Shown here: in pieces, positions 10,219-23,397 of the stretch
Numbering within the stretch: position 1 is the stretch's first letter
Layout: each line of letters begins with the position of its first letter
Source of the DNA: Paramecium tetraurelia
Taxonomy: Eukaryota > Ciliophora > Oligohymenophorea > Peniculida > Parameciidae
DNA: 64,000 nucleotides
Direction: 5' to 3'
NCBI RefSeq assembly: GCF_000165425.1
Contig: NW_001799133.1
Span: 124,001 to 188,000 of the forward strand
The notes under the pieces: generated by a model
What the model was told of the DNA's origin: nothing
Seen by the model: only the letters and a program-made list of their open reading frames with translations
Database searches by the model: none
Made by a program: the position numbers and the translations under genes

Positions 10219-13200
10219 TCATAACTTTTTTTATGTTAATAAACCCATCGATTTATTTAGGTATCGCTTAGGTGATAACAATAGTAAGGCTGCCTAACAT
10301 GTTTCTATTGAATCTTTTTACATCTTAAGTATGAGATTCCCCAAAAAACCTATAATACAAAACCCAGCCACGCCCACGCTCAAAGTGAAGATCAACAAAG
10401 TTTGCTTGTAAAAATTCAAAGATTAATCAAACTCATTATAGGCTGTATCGATAATTTGCTTCTGAGCCTTTATTAGTAATTCGCTTCCGTAATCTATATA
10501 AATCAAATGCTCTTGACTTTAATAAAATTCGAAAAGAATGTCTTAAGTATTTTATACATTCTCATCATAAAAAAACTATGGATATTGAGAAATAATCTTA
10601 TCGACTTAGGTCAACAAAGACTTCAATCCTTATTAATAATATGGTAGAAGCCATGGATTCAAGGTCACAGCATCAGTTGACACACAATCAATTCCAATTC
10701 CAGATTCACAAATATTGTTTTAATTCATAGTATCGAGATTCTATTTCAATTTATCATCAGTAAGTGCAGAAATAAATTCATTTGAGTATTGTTCAAAAAA
10801 GTCAGTTGTATCACCACTTAGCACTGATGCGTAATTCTAATAAGTTTGCACTGACATGATGTTTTCGAATAGCGAATTATTTACACTTGAAAATGCTACC
10901 AAATCCATATTATTTATTAAATTAATTACTGACGATTAAACTAATTTAAATTTAAATAGAATTTCTAGATTAGACAATAGATCTTTTGATAAGATAAAAA
11001 TTACTAAGAATATTATCAGGAAATATGCTAAAATAACAAACAACCCAACCATTAATATTACAAAGTATTTAATCTATCTCATTTAAGATTTCTTCAATTT
11101 TTCCATCAATTTATATTTATTCTTTTTATTAGATGAAGAGACTGCCCCTGAACTTATGTCGGTATGCATTTCCCTCCCTGGAGTTAGGGCACTTGTTCTA
11201 TGTTCTCTAACAGTCTCAAACATTTAAGATTCTTAAACAAAATCAATCAACATCCATTCATAAATTGACTTTTTTAATATATTTTCAACTGTTTCGTATA
11301 TTTCAATTTCATCATTTACTTCATTTTATTACAATTTAATAATCTCCTTGTAAAATGTCCGATGACTCTTTCTTAATTTTCCAATTAATGGAATATGGGA
11401 AAATTATAAAATCATAACTAAAAAGAAGATGACCACCATATAAATGATTAAAAGAGTTTAATACGTATTTTCATTGGAGACTCTGTCATCAAAACAGAAG
11501 TCATATGCCTTTTGTGGTAATTCCCCAATACCCTAAAGATTGGCTACGGATGCAAATGTTAATGAGGAATTGTATTTGTAAATATCACTTGTTTCATTCT
11601 ATTTTAACTTATAGAATTAACCAAGAGTAAATTAAATAGTTTATTAAAGTGTTGGTTTAACTTGCACTTTGTCTTCAATATCATAGAAATAATCTAAGCC
11701 TACTTCCACATTATTGATTTCAATGATTTAATTGCTTTAAATATCAATCAACTATTGCAATTCAGAAAAGATTTACTTTTCATAAAATTACTTCAAGATG
11801 TCCGTATTGTCCAAATGGAGTAAATCTGATAACTCCAAACGATACAAACTATGAGTAATTTGAGAATAGGATTTTTAGGTAGCTATCATTAATTCAAGCA
11901 AATTATAGCATCCACTTAGATCGTATTGCATTTATACTGCAACAGAAATAAGGATGATATAACTTACTATTAAAACAAATGTTGTTATCAATAAATACTT
12001 TTGAATTTTAAATGAATTTGGATTCCTCATATCAGAAGTTTTCTACTGAACAATCTTATAATGAGAATCAAATAATTTTAAACCTTCAGAATATTTAACT
12101 TAAAATTCTTCAATGTTTTATTACTAGGAACCTTTGCTCTCTAAAGGTATTTTAGATTCATTATCATTAAAGAAATCTTGCTGTTTCCTTTTTTGATTTA
12201 TTCTAGACAGTGCTTTCTTAGCAATCTCTTTTTCTGGAAACTTCAAATTTGAATAGGATCCTTTAAACTAAATTTCATCTCTACTATGTTCCGAATTTAC
12301 AGAAACTTAGCTCTTCTTCTTTTGGCCTCCTTAAGACTTTTTATCTTTTTCAATGAGAGGTTTACTCCATCTTGATCGATCACTTAACAACAGACCTTCT
12401 GACTTACCATCCTATCTCGGACTATATATTTAATCTGTTTGTAGAATTTATTGATTTTCTACAAAGTAGATGTCTTCATAGTAATGTGAAGGGTGAGATG
12501 GGAAATTGTAATTGATTATATCTCCTTCGTGTATACTCCTCTATTCACTGAAATTTCCTTATACACTCATGGAGTCATCCCCCTCTGTTCTTTATTCTAA
12601 TAGAATCTTTTTCGATTGATAATGCTGATATGTCTATTTAATAGTCTCTCTTAATTATCTTTTGTACCCTTTTTCTGTATTCAATAATTATTAATCATTG
12701 ACAATTAATTCTATTACAAACATCTATTGCTTATGATCGGTATCATTCTTCTTATATCGATATTCTTCATAAAATACAGAGTAAACTACTGGAATAGGAT
12801 TGAAATCCTACGGTGAGAATTTCTCAATGTATTTTGAGTATCTATCCTAATATATTTTTTCAGCCCTGGTTTTTAGTTATTCACTATCTTCCTCACTGCT
12901 AATGGTTTATTTCTCTGGTAAAGATGATTTTGAAGAAGGTCTCCCTTGACTCTTCTGTATTTCTGATTGTCTTGTCTATCCAAATAGTAATGCTTGATGT
13001 CTCTTCAAATGTTCATCATAAAAGAACACACACAACTTCTCATCAAAAATGGTGACTACTTAAACCATACTTTAATGATCACTGTCTTGATAATCACTTC
13101 TTAAACCTCCTCTATAGGCACTTCCAGAAGAAAAATTGTTTGATTACACTCTCACATCATCAACGATCTTTGTAATCACTTTGTCATACTATTCAACAAA

Positions 13201-15962
13201 CAAATTTAAATCTTCAGGAACAAATAAGTAAGTCTCTTTATTTTATACAACTTGATTCCCATTCTCTAAATCAATTAGATTACCATATCTATTTTTGGGA
13301 GGAGCTTGTCCATTCATTAAGAACTCTATTCCTGTTGATTCTATCTCCCTGGATATAAATGGTAAGATCATCCAAATCAACACCTTATTATAAAACTCAT
13401 CGATCTACAATGGAGTATTCGACCATTTCTAATCAAACACATCATAACTGATTAAATTTAACATAATACCTTTCAGATTCGAATGATGATTTCTCTGATC
13501 CTGATTTCTATCCACTTTAATGCGCAAGCTCATCTTCATGATAGGTTCCTCCTTTATTATTAGTTACAACTCTCTACAATCTTTCAATCATTTTATATAG
13601 GCCTTTCGTTATACCCATTATATTTCCATTCACATCAAACAGAATGTGTTGAGCTCCTTTAAATGCAATATTCTTTAATTTCTTGCCTTCGTCTCCTACA
13701 AACTTTGGTTATTCCTCTTCCAATGACTTTAAACATCCGATCATTGTGAAATCATCTTCTAATTCTTAACTAAAATTATGTGCCAAATAAACTTAACATC
13801 TTATCAATGTTTTGTCATACAATTTTGCAAAAGTTTAAAAATACTTGCCAATTCTTGCTGTAACACCTCTTCGAATATAATTTTACATTATTTCATCATG
13901 AATTGCTTCAAGCCAAGGTGGCATCAAAGTATTAATATTTCCCTTTGTAAAATCAATGAAAGAATTAATTGGATTAGGAAACTTTCCAAATCCAAAAAAT
14001 TTTGGAATCAATGGAGATATTACCTTATTTAAAACTTTTCCAATATTCGGACCAAAAGCTATACATACTTTAACTGATATTGCTTCTCCTTTAAAAAAGT
14101 TTATGTTAGTTATTTCAAAGGAGTTCATGCTTTTCTCAAATTACAAGATTTCTCTCCTTTCTAATGATATTATTATACTTTACCTTTCTCCATTTCAAAA
14201 TACTTTCTCACATTATTAAACAATAACAGATTTATTAAAGCATTAACTTTTAAAAATTGAACATTAAAGGTTCTACCGTTATGATAAAATATTTGATAAT
14301 AAATGTTGAATTAATACATAACATCGTCTCGTAGTTTCTATAGTTTTTTTATCTGCTCTTCAATTTAAAGATAATCTGAAAATTTGGCCTCTTTAAATGA
14401 CTTCCAGAATTAAGATTTAAATTGACTAATCTCGGTTAATAGTGGGATCATATTTTGCTTAACTTACTCCATTTAATAAAGATTTTAGACTATACTTCTT
14501 TCACTCTTGCTCACCTATAACTTAACATTGGAAACTCTGGTCTCTTTATTTATATTGTAATCTTCATCTTTCTGCATTTAAGCCTAGAGTATGAACTGCA
14601 ATAATAAACACATCTATATGAAATAAAATGAATAATCTCGCTTTTTTTAAAAAAATATTTTTAATTCTTAATAGGTTTTTGGGGCATTGTGCTTGTATTT
14701 ATTAATAAAGGTTAAGAATTTAAGGCTGAATATTTCAAAAACTCTTAAATCTTGAGAATTTTATTTGTGTTTCTCGAAACTGCCTTTGAACAAACAAGAT
14801 ATTAAAAGCACAGTTTAATCAAATAATAATATTTTTGATGATCCTATTTTCTTGCATTAACATTTAGTTGAATTACATCGATTCATGTGAAGACTGAATT
14901 TTTATATTAATTCAATTTCCTTAGTTTTATTTTTCTATGCCAATTAACTCAACTCAAAGAAATCTTCGATGTATAACAACTCATAATATTGATTATTTGT
15001 CTTATTTATTGAAAGGTAAGCATTAGCTCTTTTGCTATCAAAAAGAATTTAAAACAAATATTATACAACTGGCTGCATAATTAACATGATAGTTGCCAAG
15101 CTGTAAGGACTTGCCGTGCTCTAAGCCTTGATTGAAGAGAATAGAAATACTACAGAATGAGTCATTAGAGCTCTATTTAATATGTAGCCTTATTAAGAAA
15201 ATCTAAAATTATTAGATTAATATCTTACCCAAAAGGTAATTAAAAGTATGCTTCGTAAATCTACATTAGCAATATTAATCCATGCAAAGCCCTACTCACG
15301 ATCTACATTATTTCATCGTTTTTCAAATATAATATAGCCATTGGAATTACTAATGTCTAAGCAATGATATTGTTGTATGAGAAGTGTTTCCTTAAATGTT
15401 GTTCGTTGAATTCGAAATTAACAAAATATACATTCGAAATAGTCAGACTCAATATTGTTATTATTAGAACAATTGTAGCTAAAATCACAAGTCTGGTATC
15501 TGATTGGACCAAATTCCATCCGATATAATATAATTGAGGCAAATACAGAAACCAAGTGAAATATAAAAAATAAAAGTTAATTATCATAGTTGAGATCTAA
15601 ATATGTTATAATATTCATACTTGTAATATGCTCTTAGATATATTACCTACTTTCTTATTCACATTCTTAATTCTTCGATAAATCACAATAAGGTATGGAA
15701 TGAAATTTATTAAAATGATAAGTACTCCAATCAGTATGTTGATTTCATAAGTCTCTATAAATATTGGAGTTATCAAACTAATTTTCGATAAAGCATTAAT
15801 TAAACGATAAATGTATTCATGATTTTCGCTGATTAAGAAATATGTTAACTGCAAATAGTATATTGTTATCTAAAAGGTTGTGAAGTAAGAATTATTTAAT
15901 GATGGTGATAGATTGGTTTAAATGATCAAACTTATGAATTCCCCTAAAAAATTCCATTTCAT
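10219..15962 (-). CDS. TmcB-like PAS-domain membrane sensor
   Basis: A minus-strand gene of about 5.7 kb, approximately 1,850 aa, with several 23-26-nt introns. Starting MKWNFLGEFISLIIQTN at 15962 it has an N-terminal block of hydrophobic helices (15960-14960). Next comes the signature HMNRCNSTKCQCKK (about 14850-14889), as in TmcB/TmcC-like proteins, then a long helical cytosolic segment and a PAS-like region introduced by GNINTLMPPWLEAIHDEIM (about 13900). The C-terminal half has four or more further TM helices separated by long loops (ITTFVLIVSYIILISV, TLLIIYMVVIFFLVMI, YFVILMVGLFVILAYFLIIF, QTLLIFTLSVGVAGFCIIGF). The family is much expanded in ciliates and proposed to be sensory; ligand unknown. 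I did not verify every exon. Confidence 0.78.
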
Positions 15963-16478
15963 ATTTTAATTCAATTTTTATATTGCAGAAATTATCAAAA
16001 TTAAGCTAAATATAATAAATCTCGATCATTTAAATCAGTTGCTAAATAAAAGAAAAAACTATTTGATGACATCTATATTGTTTATAACTTAAGACTCGGT
16101 AAGCTTCTTTTCTAAATATATTCTCAAAATTGTATATCTAATTTACTATTTTTAGAAATATTCTTATCTAAATTTGCAGCTTTATGTATAATATTATATT
16201 CCTAATTTTTAAATATCACCCTTAGAATATGATAAGTAAATCAATTTTTAATTTTTGTCGGCTGATTCCATTTTTTACTTTATTCTACTTTATTCTTTGC
16301 AATTTTTAAATGAAAGATATAATCAAAAAAGGATAAACAACAAATTTGACGTTCACCTACAAATTCATAATTGCATTTTCATTCAACAATTACAATAAAA
16401 CGATGGATATCTGATGTGTAAAAATTTTCAAGTTTATAGAGCATTAATTACTTAAATTGGAAATCTAACCATAAATTA

Positions 16479-17163
16479 ATGAAGAATTTATTTATAATTG
16501 GATGTCTATTGTAGCTCATCAATTGTGTTTCAATAGGAGTTGAAGGAGGGTCAGTAAAATGTTTCTTTTTTGATGGTTATGATGGATAAATAGTCAAGGT
16601 GCCCTATGTTGTAACAGGAATAAATGAAGAAAATGTTTTTGTGGAAGTATATATAATGTTGTATTAGTTATTTGAAACAATCTTAGAAAACAATATTGAA
16701 TATAACAAAACTTTAGAATCTTAAGAAGGGAAAAGAGAAGGATAATTAAAACATCTTGTCAAAGGAAAAAAAGAAATTTATTTATGCTTTTAATCTAATG
16801 ATAGTTACTATAAAATATTCAGCTTTGATTTGGATATTAGTGGAGTAGATAAGAACTTTGCTGATAAAAGTATTATTGATATTTGAATAAATTATAGACT
16901 AAATGGATGAGACTGAAGGATCATTAAAATAAGTATTATCGAAGATGCATAAAGTTTATAGAAATCAACACTTTTAAATTGACCGAGAGAATTACCATGA
17001 GAAATGTATATCATTAAATATATTCTTAGTGATGGAAAGCACTGAAAATTAAGTAAAGTGGTGTGCTTTATGTAAAATTGTAGTTTTGATGAGCGTGTGT
17101 TTAATATAAATTTATATGTTAACTAATTTCTTTAAGGATAAGAGTTTTGGACCCAGTGTTTGA
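16479..17163 (+). CDS. p24/TMED cargo receptor (GOLD domain)
   Basis: 218 aa with a 28-nt intron (GTATTATTGATATTTGAATAAATTATAG). Signal peptide MKNLFIIGCLLQLINCVSIG; GOLD domain residues about 20-110 with the paired Cys of the family (GSVKCFFFDGYDG ... KEIYLCFQSND). A short coiled segment (LSKMHKVYRNQHFQIDRENYHEKC) precedes the single C-terminal TM (ALCKIVVLMSVCLIQIYML). A short cytosolic tail NFFKDKSFGPSV carries the aromatic (FF) COPII-type signal but no classical KK at the end. p24 proteins cycle between ER and Golgi as COPI/COPII cargo adaptors. Length and topology match the family. Confidence 0.92.
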
Positions 17164-18047
17164 GTATAACATATAATAAAATAGGCTTATAGATATATAA
17201 ATTAAATATCATTTAATATAATTTTATGAATAACTAACTACCTTTGAAATAATAATAAGGAAGAGATAAGGGTTAATTGATATACTTTATATCACTAACT
17301 TTTGATTGTTATAATAATAGAATAAAATAAAATCTATTTCAATTCTCTAATAAAACTCGATCTATTTAATGACTAATAAAATAAACTCTCTAAACCATTA
17401 AGCAATACAAAATATTAAGTAAATTATACTATTTGAGATCTAAAAAAGCTGTAAAATTTGTTATTAATTGAAAGTAATAATAGAAATTATGATGCAATCT
17501 TATTGTATTTTATAAAAGTAAGTTTGTTTTAATTTGGATATATATATATTTGTAACTCTATAGAAAATATTTCTACTTATTCTAAATATTTGTAACTTAA
17601 AGCAAAATCTTATAATTTGTCTTTGACCTAATTGAAATTATAATAATTCCATAGACAACAGGAAAATTAGCTGGCAATAATCATCATTACATTTTTTAAA
17701 AGCAATTTAAAAATTTCAACATTAATAATAGAACCACCTAATTCCTCTTTCTCATATTTAATCATTTTATTTTTGGATGCAAAGTCATATGGATGATTAC
17801 TATAAAATAGGCCTTTAAAAAATAGAGAATAACCATTTTGTTGGTAGTTTACAAATAAAGGATAAAATAAATTGATTTTCTGCTATGTCGTATAGTAGAA
17901 AATTTATAATATCAAATTATTTGTGCCTATTTAATGGGTTATCTATAGATAAGTATTATGAAACAAAATTTATTCATTTTTTATATATAAATATAATTTT
18001 ATAAATATTTTATTGGCGTATTAATTTAAATTTGAAGTTGAATAAAT
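17164..18047. other. Intergenic region with an unassigned open frame on minus
   Basis: No gene can be assigned. On the minus strand a frame lacking TGA runs from the region of about 17990 to a TGA at 17292, with a first in-frame Met at 17765; parts look coding-like (NHPYDFASKNKMIKYEKEELGG). A second overlapping minus frame starting MNKFC near 17960 also looks partly protein-like if a 22-nt intron is removed. I could not join either into a full gene and recognise no family. It may be a decaying gene or chance in very AT-rich DNA. The rest is poly-A/T-rich spacer. Confidence 0.3.
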
Positions 18048-19629
18048 ATGAGCAAAAGTAAGATTATTATGTAAATAAGAAAAGAGAGTTTCTTGGTTTT
18101 TTGAAAGTCAACAGGAACCAAAAGATGAATAAAATCAATCATCTTTATAAATTAACACAGTTGAAGAACCAAAGTAGGATTAAAGAATGCCATCGTAATA
18201 AATCACTCAACCAGCGTAGGTAGTTTCTTAAGCTCCATAACCGATGCCATCTTCTTAATTTGATCTGGAAAGCAATAGAACTAGAAAAGTTTCCTTTATT
18301 CCATTTATTGGAAAAGTTGCTGAATCAACACCGCCAAAATTGAGTCCAATTTCTGAAGAGCAGCCAAGTTCTAAAAAGCAAGAACCTCAGTAAAATGAGT
18401 TGCCTGTTGCTTAATCAATTTAAATTCAATATTCTATACAAAAATAGGCACCGATTTAAAATTAACTTATTCAAACGTCATAATAACTACAATAAAGAAC
18501 ACCAAAAGCAATTCGAATGGAGGAAAACACTGGAAAATAATCCTATAGAAAAAATGTGAAACCTGTTGAAATTGATATAGTAAAGGATCTATAATAGTTA
18601 AATTCTTTAGCTGAAATGAATGATGCTACATTGAAAAGAGTTATTACCAGAGAAGAATAAGAAATTTTACAAATTTAAGATGTGTTGTACCAAAGGATAA
18701 GCAAACTTCAATAGAAATTAATTTAATTAAATGACATTGAATAAAAGTAACTTGATTCAAAGATGAATAATAATAATAAAGTGGATTAAATACAAGATAG
18801 AGAAGATTTATTTGAAAATTAGTTAGATGAACCAAAACAGTAGGAATAAAATAAAGGATCTTCTTAGCAAATAAGAGCTATGTTGATCTAATGTCTTGGA
18901 TATCAAGTAAGTAGCATCTATTATGATAAAAAACGATATTAAATAACATTTACATATAAATAGGCCAATGTTCAATACACATTTTAGAATTAGAAATAGA
19001 TTGATGGCAATTTAGAAATTTAAGATATCTTTAATGAGTTCTATAGAGAATTGCAAGAAAATAGATTGGTATTATCTGGCTTAAAGATTGATTACAAATA
19101 AAAAACAGAAATAAATAAAGGAGAAATAGTTTAATTATCATTGAAACATTAGTTTTAAAATTCTAATAAGATGGCTAATGAGATAATATTTTCAGCAATT
19201 CATTAAATGCCAATATTGTTATCGAAAGTTGATGAATTAGAATAATAATTACTTGTTAGTAATAATATTTGGGGTACTTTATGGAGACTTGATTCAGAAA
19301 AGGGCTTCATTTAAATTTTATTCAGTCATAGATATAGAATAGATGATAAAAATTTATTACTTAACTCAAAAAAGAAAGTATTAAGATTTGAAATAAATTT
19401 AAGAACTTTCGAAATTCAATATTAATTTTACAAATATTTTGATGAAATAATATCACCATTCATTTAAAAAGACTCTAAGAGAAAATAAAGTGCTAAAGAA
19501 ATCTCAGTTGGTGAAAGAGCAGAAGGTTTAGTGAGTGATGAATTTACAGAGACAATTTAAGAGTATTTATTGCGAAAACCTAATTTATCACATCTTGTAG
19601 AGTGGTTGAATATTATATAACTCAATTGA
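18048..19629 (+). CDS. Unknown protein, disordered N-terminus plus folded C-terminal region
   Basis: 519 aa with one 22-nt intron right after the start (ATGAGCAAAA | GTAAGATTATTATGTAAATAAG). Residues 1-160 are Gln/Pro/Ser-rich with a RKVSFIPFIGKVAES motif, followed by a coiled-coil (REEQEILQIQDVLYQRISKLQQK). The C-terminal about 270 residues look like an alpha/beta fold (YYDKKRYQITFTYKQANVQ, WGTLWRLDSEKGFIQILF, KVLRFEINLRTFEIQYQFY). No TM or signal. I do not recognise it; a disordered N-terminus plus coiled coil plus C-terminal fold is compatible with a cytoskeletal or kinetochore-like scaffold, but that is only a guess. Stop TGA at 19627-19629, 38 bp before the next ATG. Confidence 0.75.
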
Positions 19630-19667
19630 AATTACAAGTGTTTTTCATTAAATAAAAATTATTATTA

Positions 19668-22118
19668 ATGCTCAACGCTTCTGAATAGGCTGCCACTTCC
19701 AATTTAAATGACAAATTAGAGGATCTTAAAAAAATAATGAAGCAATTCTCAAAGTATACAACTGATTCATAAAATGAATTTGACACACATTTTAAGAAAT
19801 ATGGACCATTTAACAAATAATATACATCATAAATTTCACTATCAGTAAATGATCCAATTAGTTTAGGTATATGACTATATTTATTTTAAGGACATAATTT
19901 GATGGAATTCATACAACTTTTTGAATTGATCTCAAAATCTACACTTTCATCATTTTCAGAATTTTAGTAATTCTTTTCTCAAAGCATCGAATAATATAAT
20001 GAGAAAATGAATATTTTCACAAAAATAATAACAGATGGTAATTTTTAACAATCGCAATAACTCGCATAACAAAGATAAAATTGCAAAAAAGCCAAAGATA
20101 AATACGATAAACTCTGTAAAGAAATAGAAATGACTTTGAATTCTGGTAAGAAAAACTCAGAAGATGTTTTAACTGGTTACGATCTCAATCTATCCCAAAA
20201 GAACGATTAAAAATTGAAGGAATTAGTTAAGTAAGTGGAACCTGCAGAATAATAATACAAAGATGCTTTTGATAGTTTAATTATTAGAACTAAAGAATTT
20301 AATTAAGCTATTGATGATTCAAGGTAGTAATTAATTCAAGCACATTAATTAACCTATTAAAGGTTTGTAGAAATCACAATGAAACTTGATTAGCACAAGT
20401 TATCAGCAAATTGTTGGATCAAAGGTTAGATGGATGAGAAGTAAGAAAAGATTATAACTATGCCCAAATATGAATAAGACATGGAGGATCGAATAATAAC
20501 ATCTAAATATGAATAAGATAATTCTTTCAGATATATCAACATTATGAATAAAGTTATAGAAAAAAAACCTGTAACAGATTAAGAATATTTGATGTTTCCA
20601 GATGTCTTGCATAAACATATTGATGCTTAATTGTCTTTTATAAATGATAGAATTAAAAATTAAAAGACTCTGCCAAATTATCTAATCGAAATGTCAAATT
20701 AAATGGATGCACTTTCAAAAAACTTATAAAAATCGATAAAATCAACATTATAATTCATTTAAGTAATTAACTTTATCATTTATTTAGGATAAATCAGACA
20801 AAGATAAGTCCAATTTTATCAAACCTATACTTTAAGTATAAGAACTATTGGTTAAATAAAATGAGTAATATTCCAAAAAGTATAACTAATAATCGCAATT
20901 TATTTAATTGAAAGCTTAATGCCTAGATTAATTAATAAAGGAATAAAAAAATTAAGAAAAAAGTTTTCTAAATATGTATTAGAAGATGTTAAAAGATTTT
21001 TAAGGTCTAAAGTAATAAATTGTAGAGAATGAGTAAAAACCGGCGATCAAAGATAATTTATTTTAAACATTAAAGAAGTAAATTTAAGAAAATTGCATAG
21101 CAATTAAGTATTCTGTTGAGTAAGTAAGAGCAAATGAATTTCAAAGATCAAATTAAATCATTTAAACTTTAGAATAAATATTAAATCATTATAGTTCATT
21201 CATTGATGAAATTGTAACATAAACTAAACAGCAAGAAGAATCTCTTAGTTAAATTTAGGAGAAGATATCATAAATTGAATATGGAACAATGATTATAACG
21301 AAACTTGATTAGCAAGATTTGAAATTTTAAAAAATCTTTGAAATGACTGATGAAATCAAGTCTAAAATAGAAACAGCTATATTACTCCAACAATAAGAAG
21401 AAAGTGAAAGTGATGATATAAATTTGGAAGAAGGTTCGGTTAAAGTTTCTTAAAAACTTATTGAAAAGTTTAGAATTTTAGAAGGGGATAAATGCATTGC
21501 AAGTTATGCATGTGCATTCGATAACAAAATTCTATTACAAGGAAGAATGTACATTTTCTCATCTAAGGTTTGCTTCCATTCATATTTTAATGGCAAAGTA
21601 TTTAATTTAATTTATAAAGACTCTCTTTGGAACTACTGCTTTAGGCATTCCATCAATTGATATATAAAGTATAAGGAGAGTTAAAGCATATATGGTTGAT
21701 GCAGCCCTAGAGTTTAAAACATTAAAAGGAACATTAGTCTTTGCAAGTTTAGCGAATCGAGACGGAACATTAGGAAGCTTAAAATAGGTAAAAGGTTTAG
21801 AATCAGGAGTTATTGAAGAAAGAATTGAAAATGAACCAGAAAGAAATATACAACAGGTTTATGTGGAAACCTAATAAATAGCAAAGACGTAAGAAAAGTA
21901 ATAAGTCATTCGAAGTCCTTCTCCAAAACCCTAAAATTTTTAAGCTGAATCAATAAATTTGAAAAATATAGAATCAAGCGATAAATTATAATAAATTGAA
22001 TAAAGTCCAAAAAATTTAAATTTCTAATAATAACCATAGTAACAACAATAACAATAATAACAATAATAATAATAATAACAATAATAACAATAATAATAAT
22101 AACAATAATAATAATAGC

Positions 22119-22156
<38 letters not shown>

Positions 22157-23341
22157 CATCAGCAATAATAGTAAATTCCTTAAATTAAAACTAATGAATA
22201 AAATTAATAGTCTGAAGAGAAAAGGTCTTCTCAAGAACCAACTTCCTAATAAAAATAAAGTTAAGTAATCGATTAATAAGGAACAACAGAGCAATAACAA
22301 TAGCAAGCCACAATAAGCAATGCAGACAATTAAGGCTAATCTAATCCTGCCCTACCAAAAGTCTCTTAATTTGAAGTTGATTAAACAAATAATTAATCTA
22401 ATAGTCTATATAATGAAATTATGGTTTAAAATAAATCCACTAGATACATGAATTAACCTACAATTTAAAAATTCAAAATTTAATTAAAAGTGAGCGTGAA
22501 AGAATTTTTGGATTTCTTCTTATTAGATAACCCTTATGAAAATTGCTTATCATTCCCTCATTACTATTAAGTTGTGTTGTGTTTAGATAAGGAAATTAAT
22601 TTCTAAAAGTATCAACCTTAACCATAGATTGGACAGATCTCAAAAAGACCAATCAATCTTATTCATCCAGTTAAAGAAAAATAAATGTTTGCCCCAGATG
22701 TGGTTCATTGTTTGGCAGAAGATGTCCAATATTATCTCGATCAAGATGAAAGCGTGTTAGAAAAGGAAGTAAAATTTGCTAAAATACCTTATGCAGACAG
22801 TTTTTGTTGTCGAGTATTTTGGCATATTCATTAAATAGAAGATGGATGCCAAGTAAATTATGGATATTATATCCATTTTATGAAATCAACTGTTTTCAAA
22901 AGTAAAATTGAAAGTAGTAGTAAAAAAGAAAACACTGAGGTTTGGGAGAAGTGTTTGAAACAAGCCTATGAAGAAGGGCAAAATAAAATAATATCAAAAA
23001 GAGTATAAAATGAGAGATAGCAACCAAAAGCTGAAGTTGAGATTAAGTAAGAAATAGAAGTTTAAGTTGAAAAAGTAAGCTAAAACAGGGAAAAAGAAGA
23101 AGCTCCATAGGTAATTCTTGAACAAGTGTAATAAGAATCTTAAATCTTGCTTGAGAGTAATTAAAATCAACAATAAAATTAATAATAATTAATTGAAAAT
23201 AAAGTTAAGGAAGTCTTCGTAGAAAAGTAGTAATAACCAGTGTAATAAGACTTGAATATCAAATTAGATAGGTTGACTTAATTGGCTTACGCAATTATTG
23301 GTCTTTTAATGATCAATATTTTGTTTACAATCGGAAAATGA
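19668..23341 (+). CDS. BAR-like / GRAM / VASt tail-anchored lipid-transfer protein
   Basis: 1,200 aa with introns of 24, 25 and 22 nt. Residues 1-570 are almost entirely helical (for example YNEKMNIFTKIITDGN, LCKEIEMTLNSGKKNSEDVL) and resemble a BAR/F-BAR-type dimer. GRAM domain about 575-690: DKCIASYACAFDNKILLQGR, MYIFSSKVCFHSYFNGK, ALGIPSIDIQSIRRVK. A polyglutamine tract lies at about 767-806. VASt domain about 920-1085: VKEFLDFFLLDNPYENCLS, DSFCCRVFWHIHQIEDG. One C-terminal TM (LAYAIIGLLMINILFTIGK) ends the protein. GRAM-VASt-TM is the layout of Aster/GRAMD1, plant VAD1 and yeast Lam sterol-transfer proteins at membrane contact sites; a BAR-like N-terminus recalls yeast Lam3/Sip3. A contact-site sterol-transfer role is inferred. 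Confidence 0.85.
22037..22156 (+). repeat. Polyglutamine tract encoded by mixed TAA/CAA/TAG
   Basis: Forty consecutive Gln codons (TAA, CAA, a few TAG) inside the GRAM-VASt gene, between a Pro codon and a CAACATCAG segment, with more Q-rich sequence on both sides. It lies in the linker between the GRAM and VASt domains. Because TAA dominates, the DNA is a (TAA/CAA)n microsatellite prone to slippage; in the standard code it would be a wall of stops. Confidence 0.95.
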
Positions 23342-23397
23342 GTTTATGAATAACAAATATTATATTATTATTTCATTAATAATTATTACAATTAAAG

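Noticed and set aside
13778-14219. Three overlapping standard-code frames near 14 kb
   Set aside because: The minus-strand one is a fragment of the TmcB-like gene; the two plus-strand ones are its shadows.
22016-22306. Minus-strand frame of about 96 codons, almost all Leu
   Set aside because: It is the exact antisense of the in-frame polyglutamine tract of the GRAM-VASt gene.
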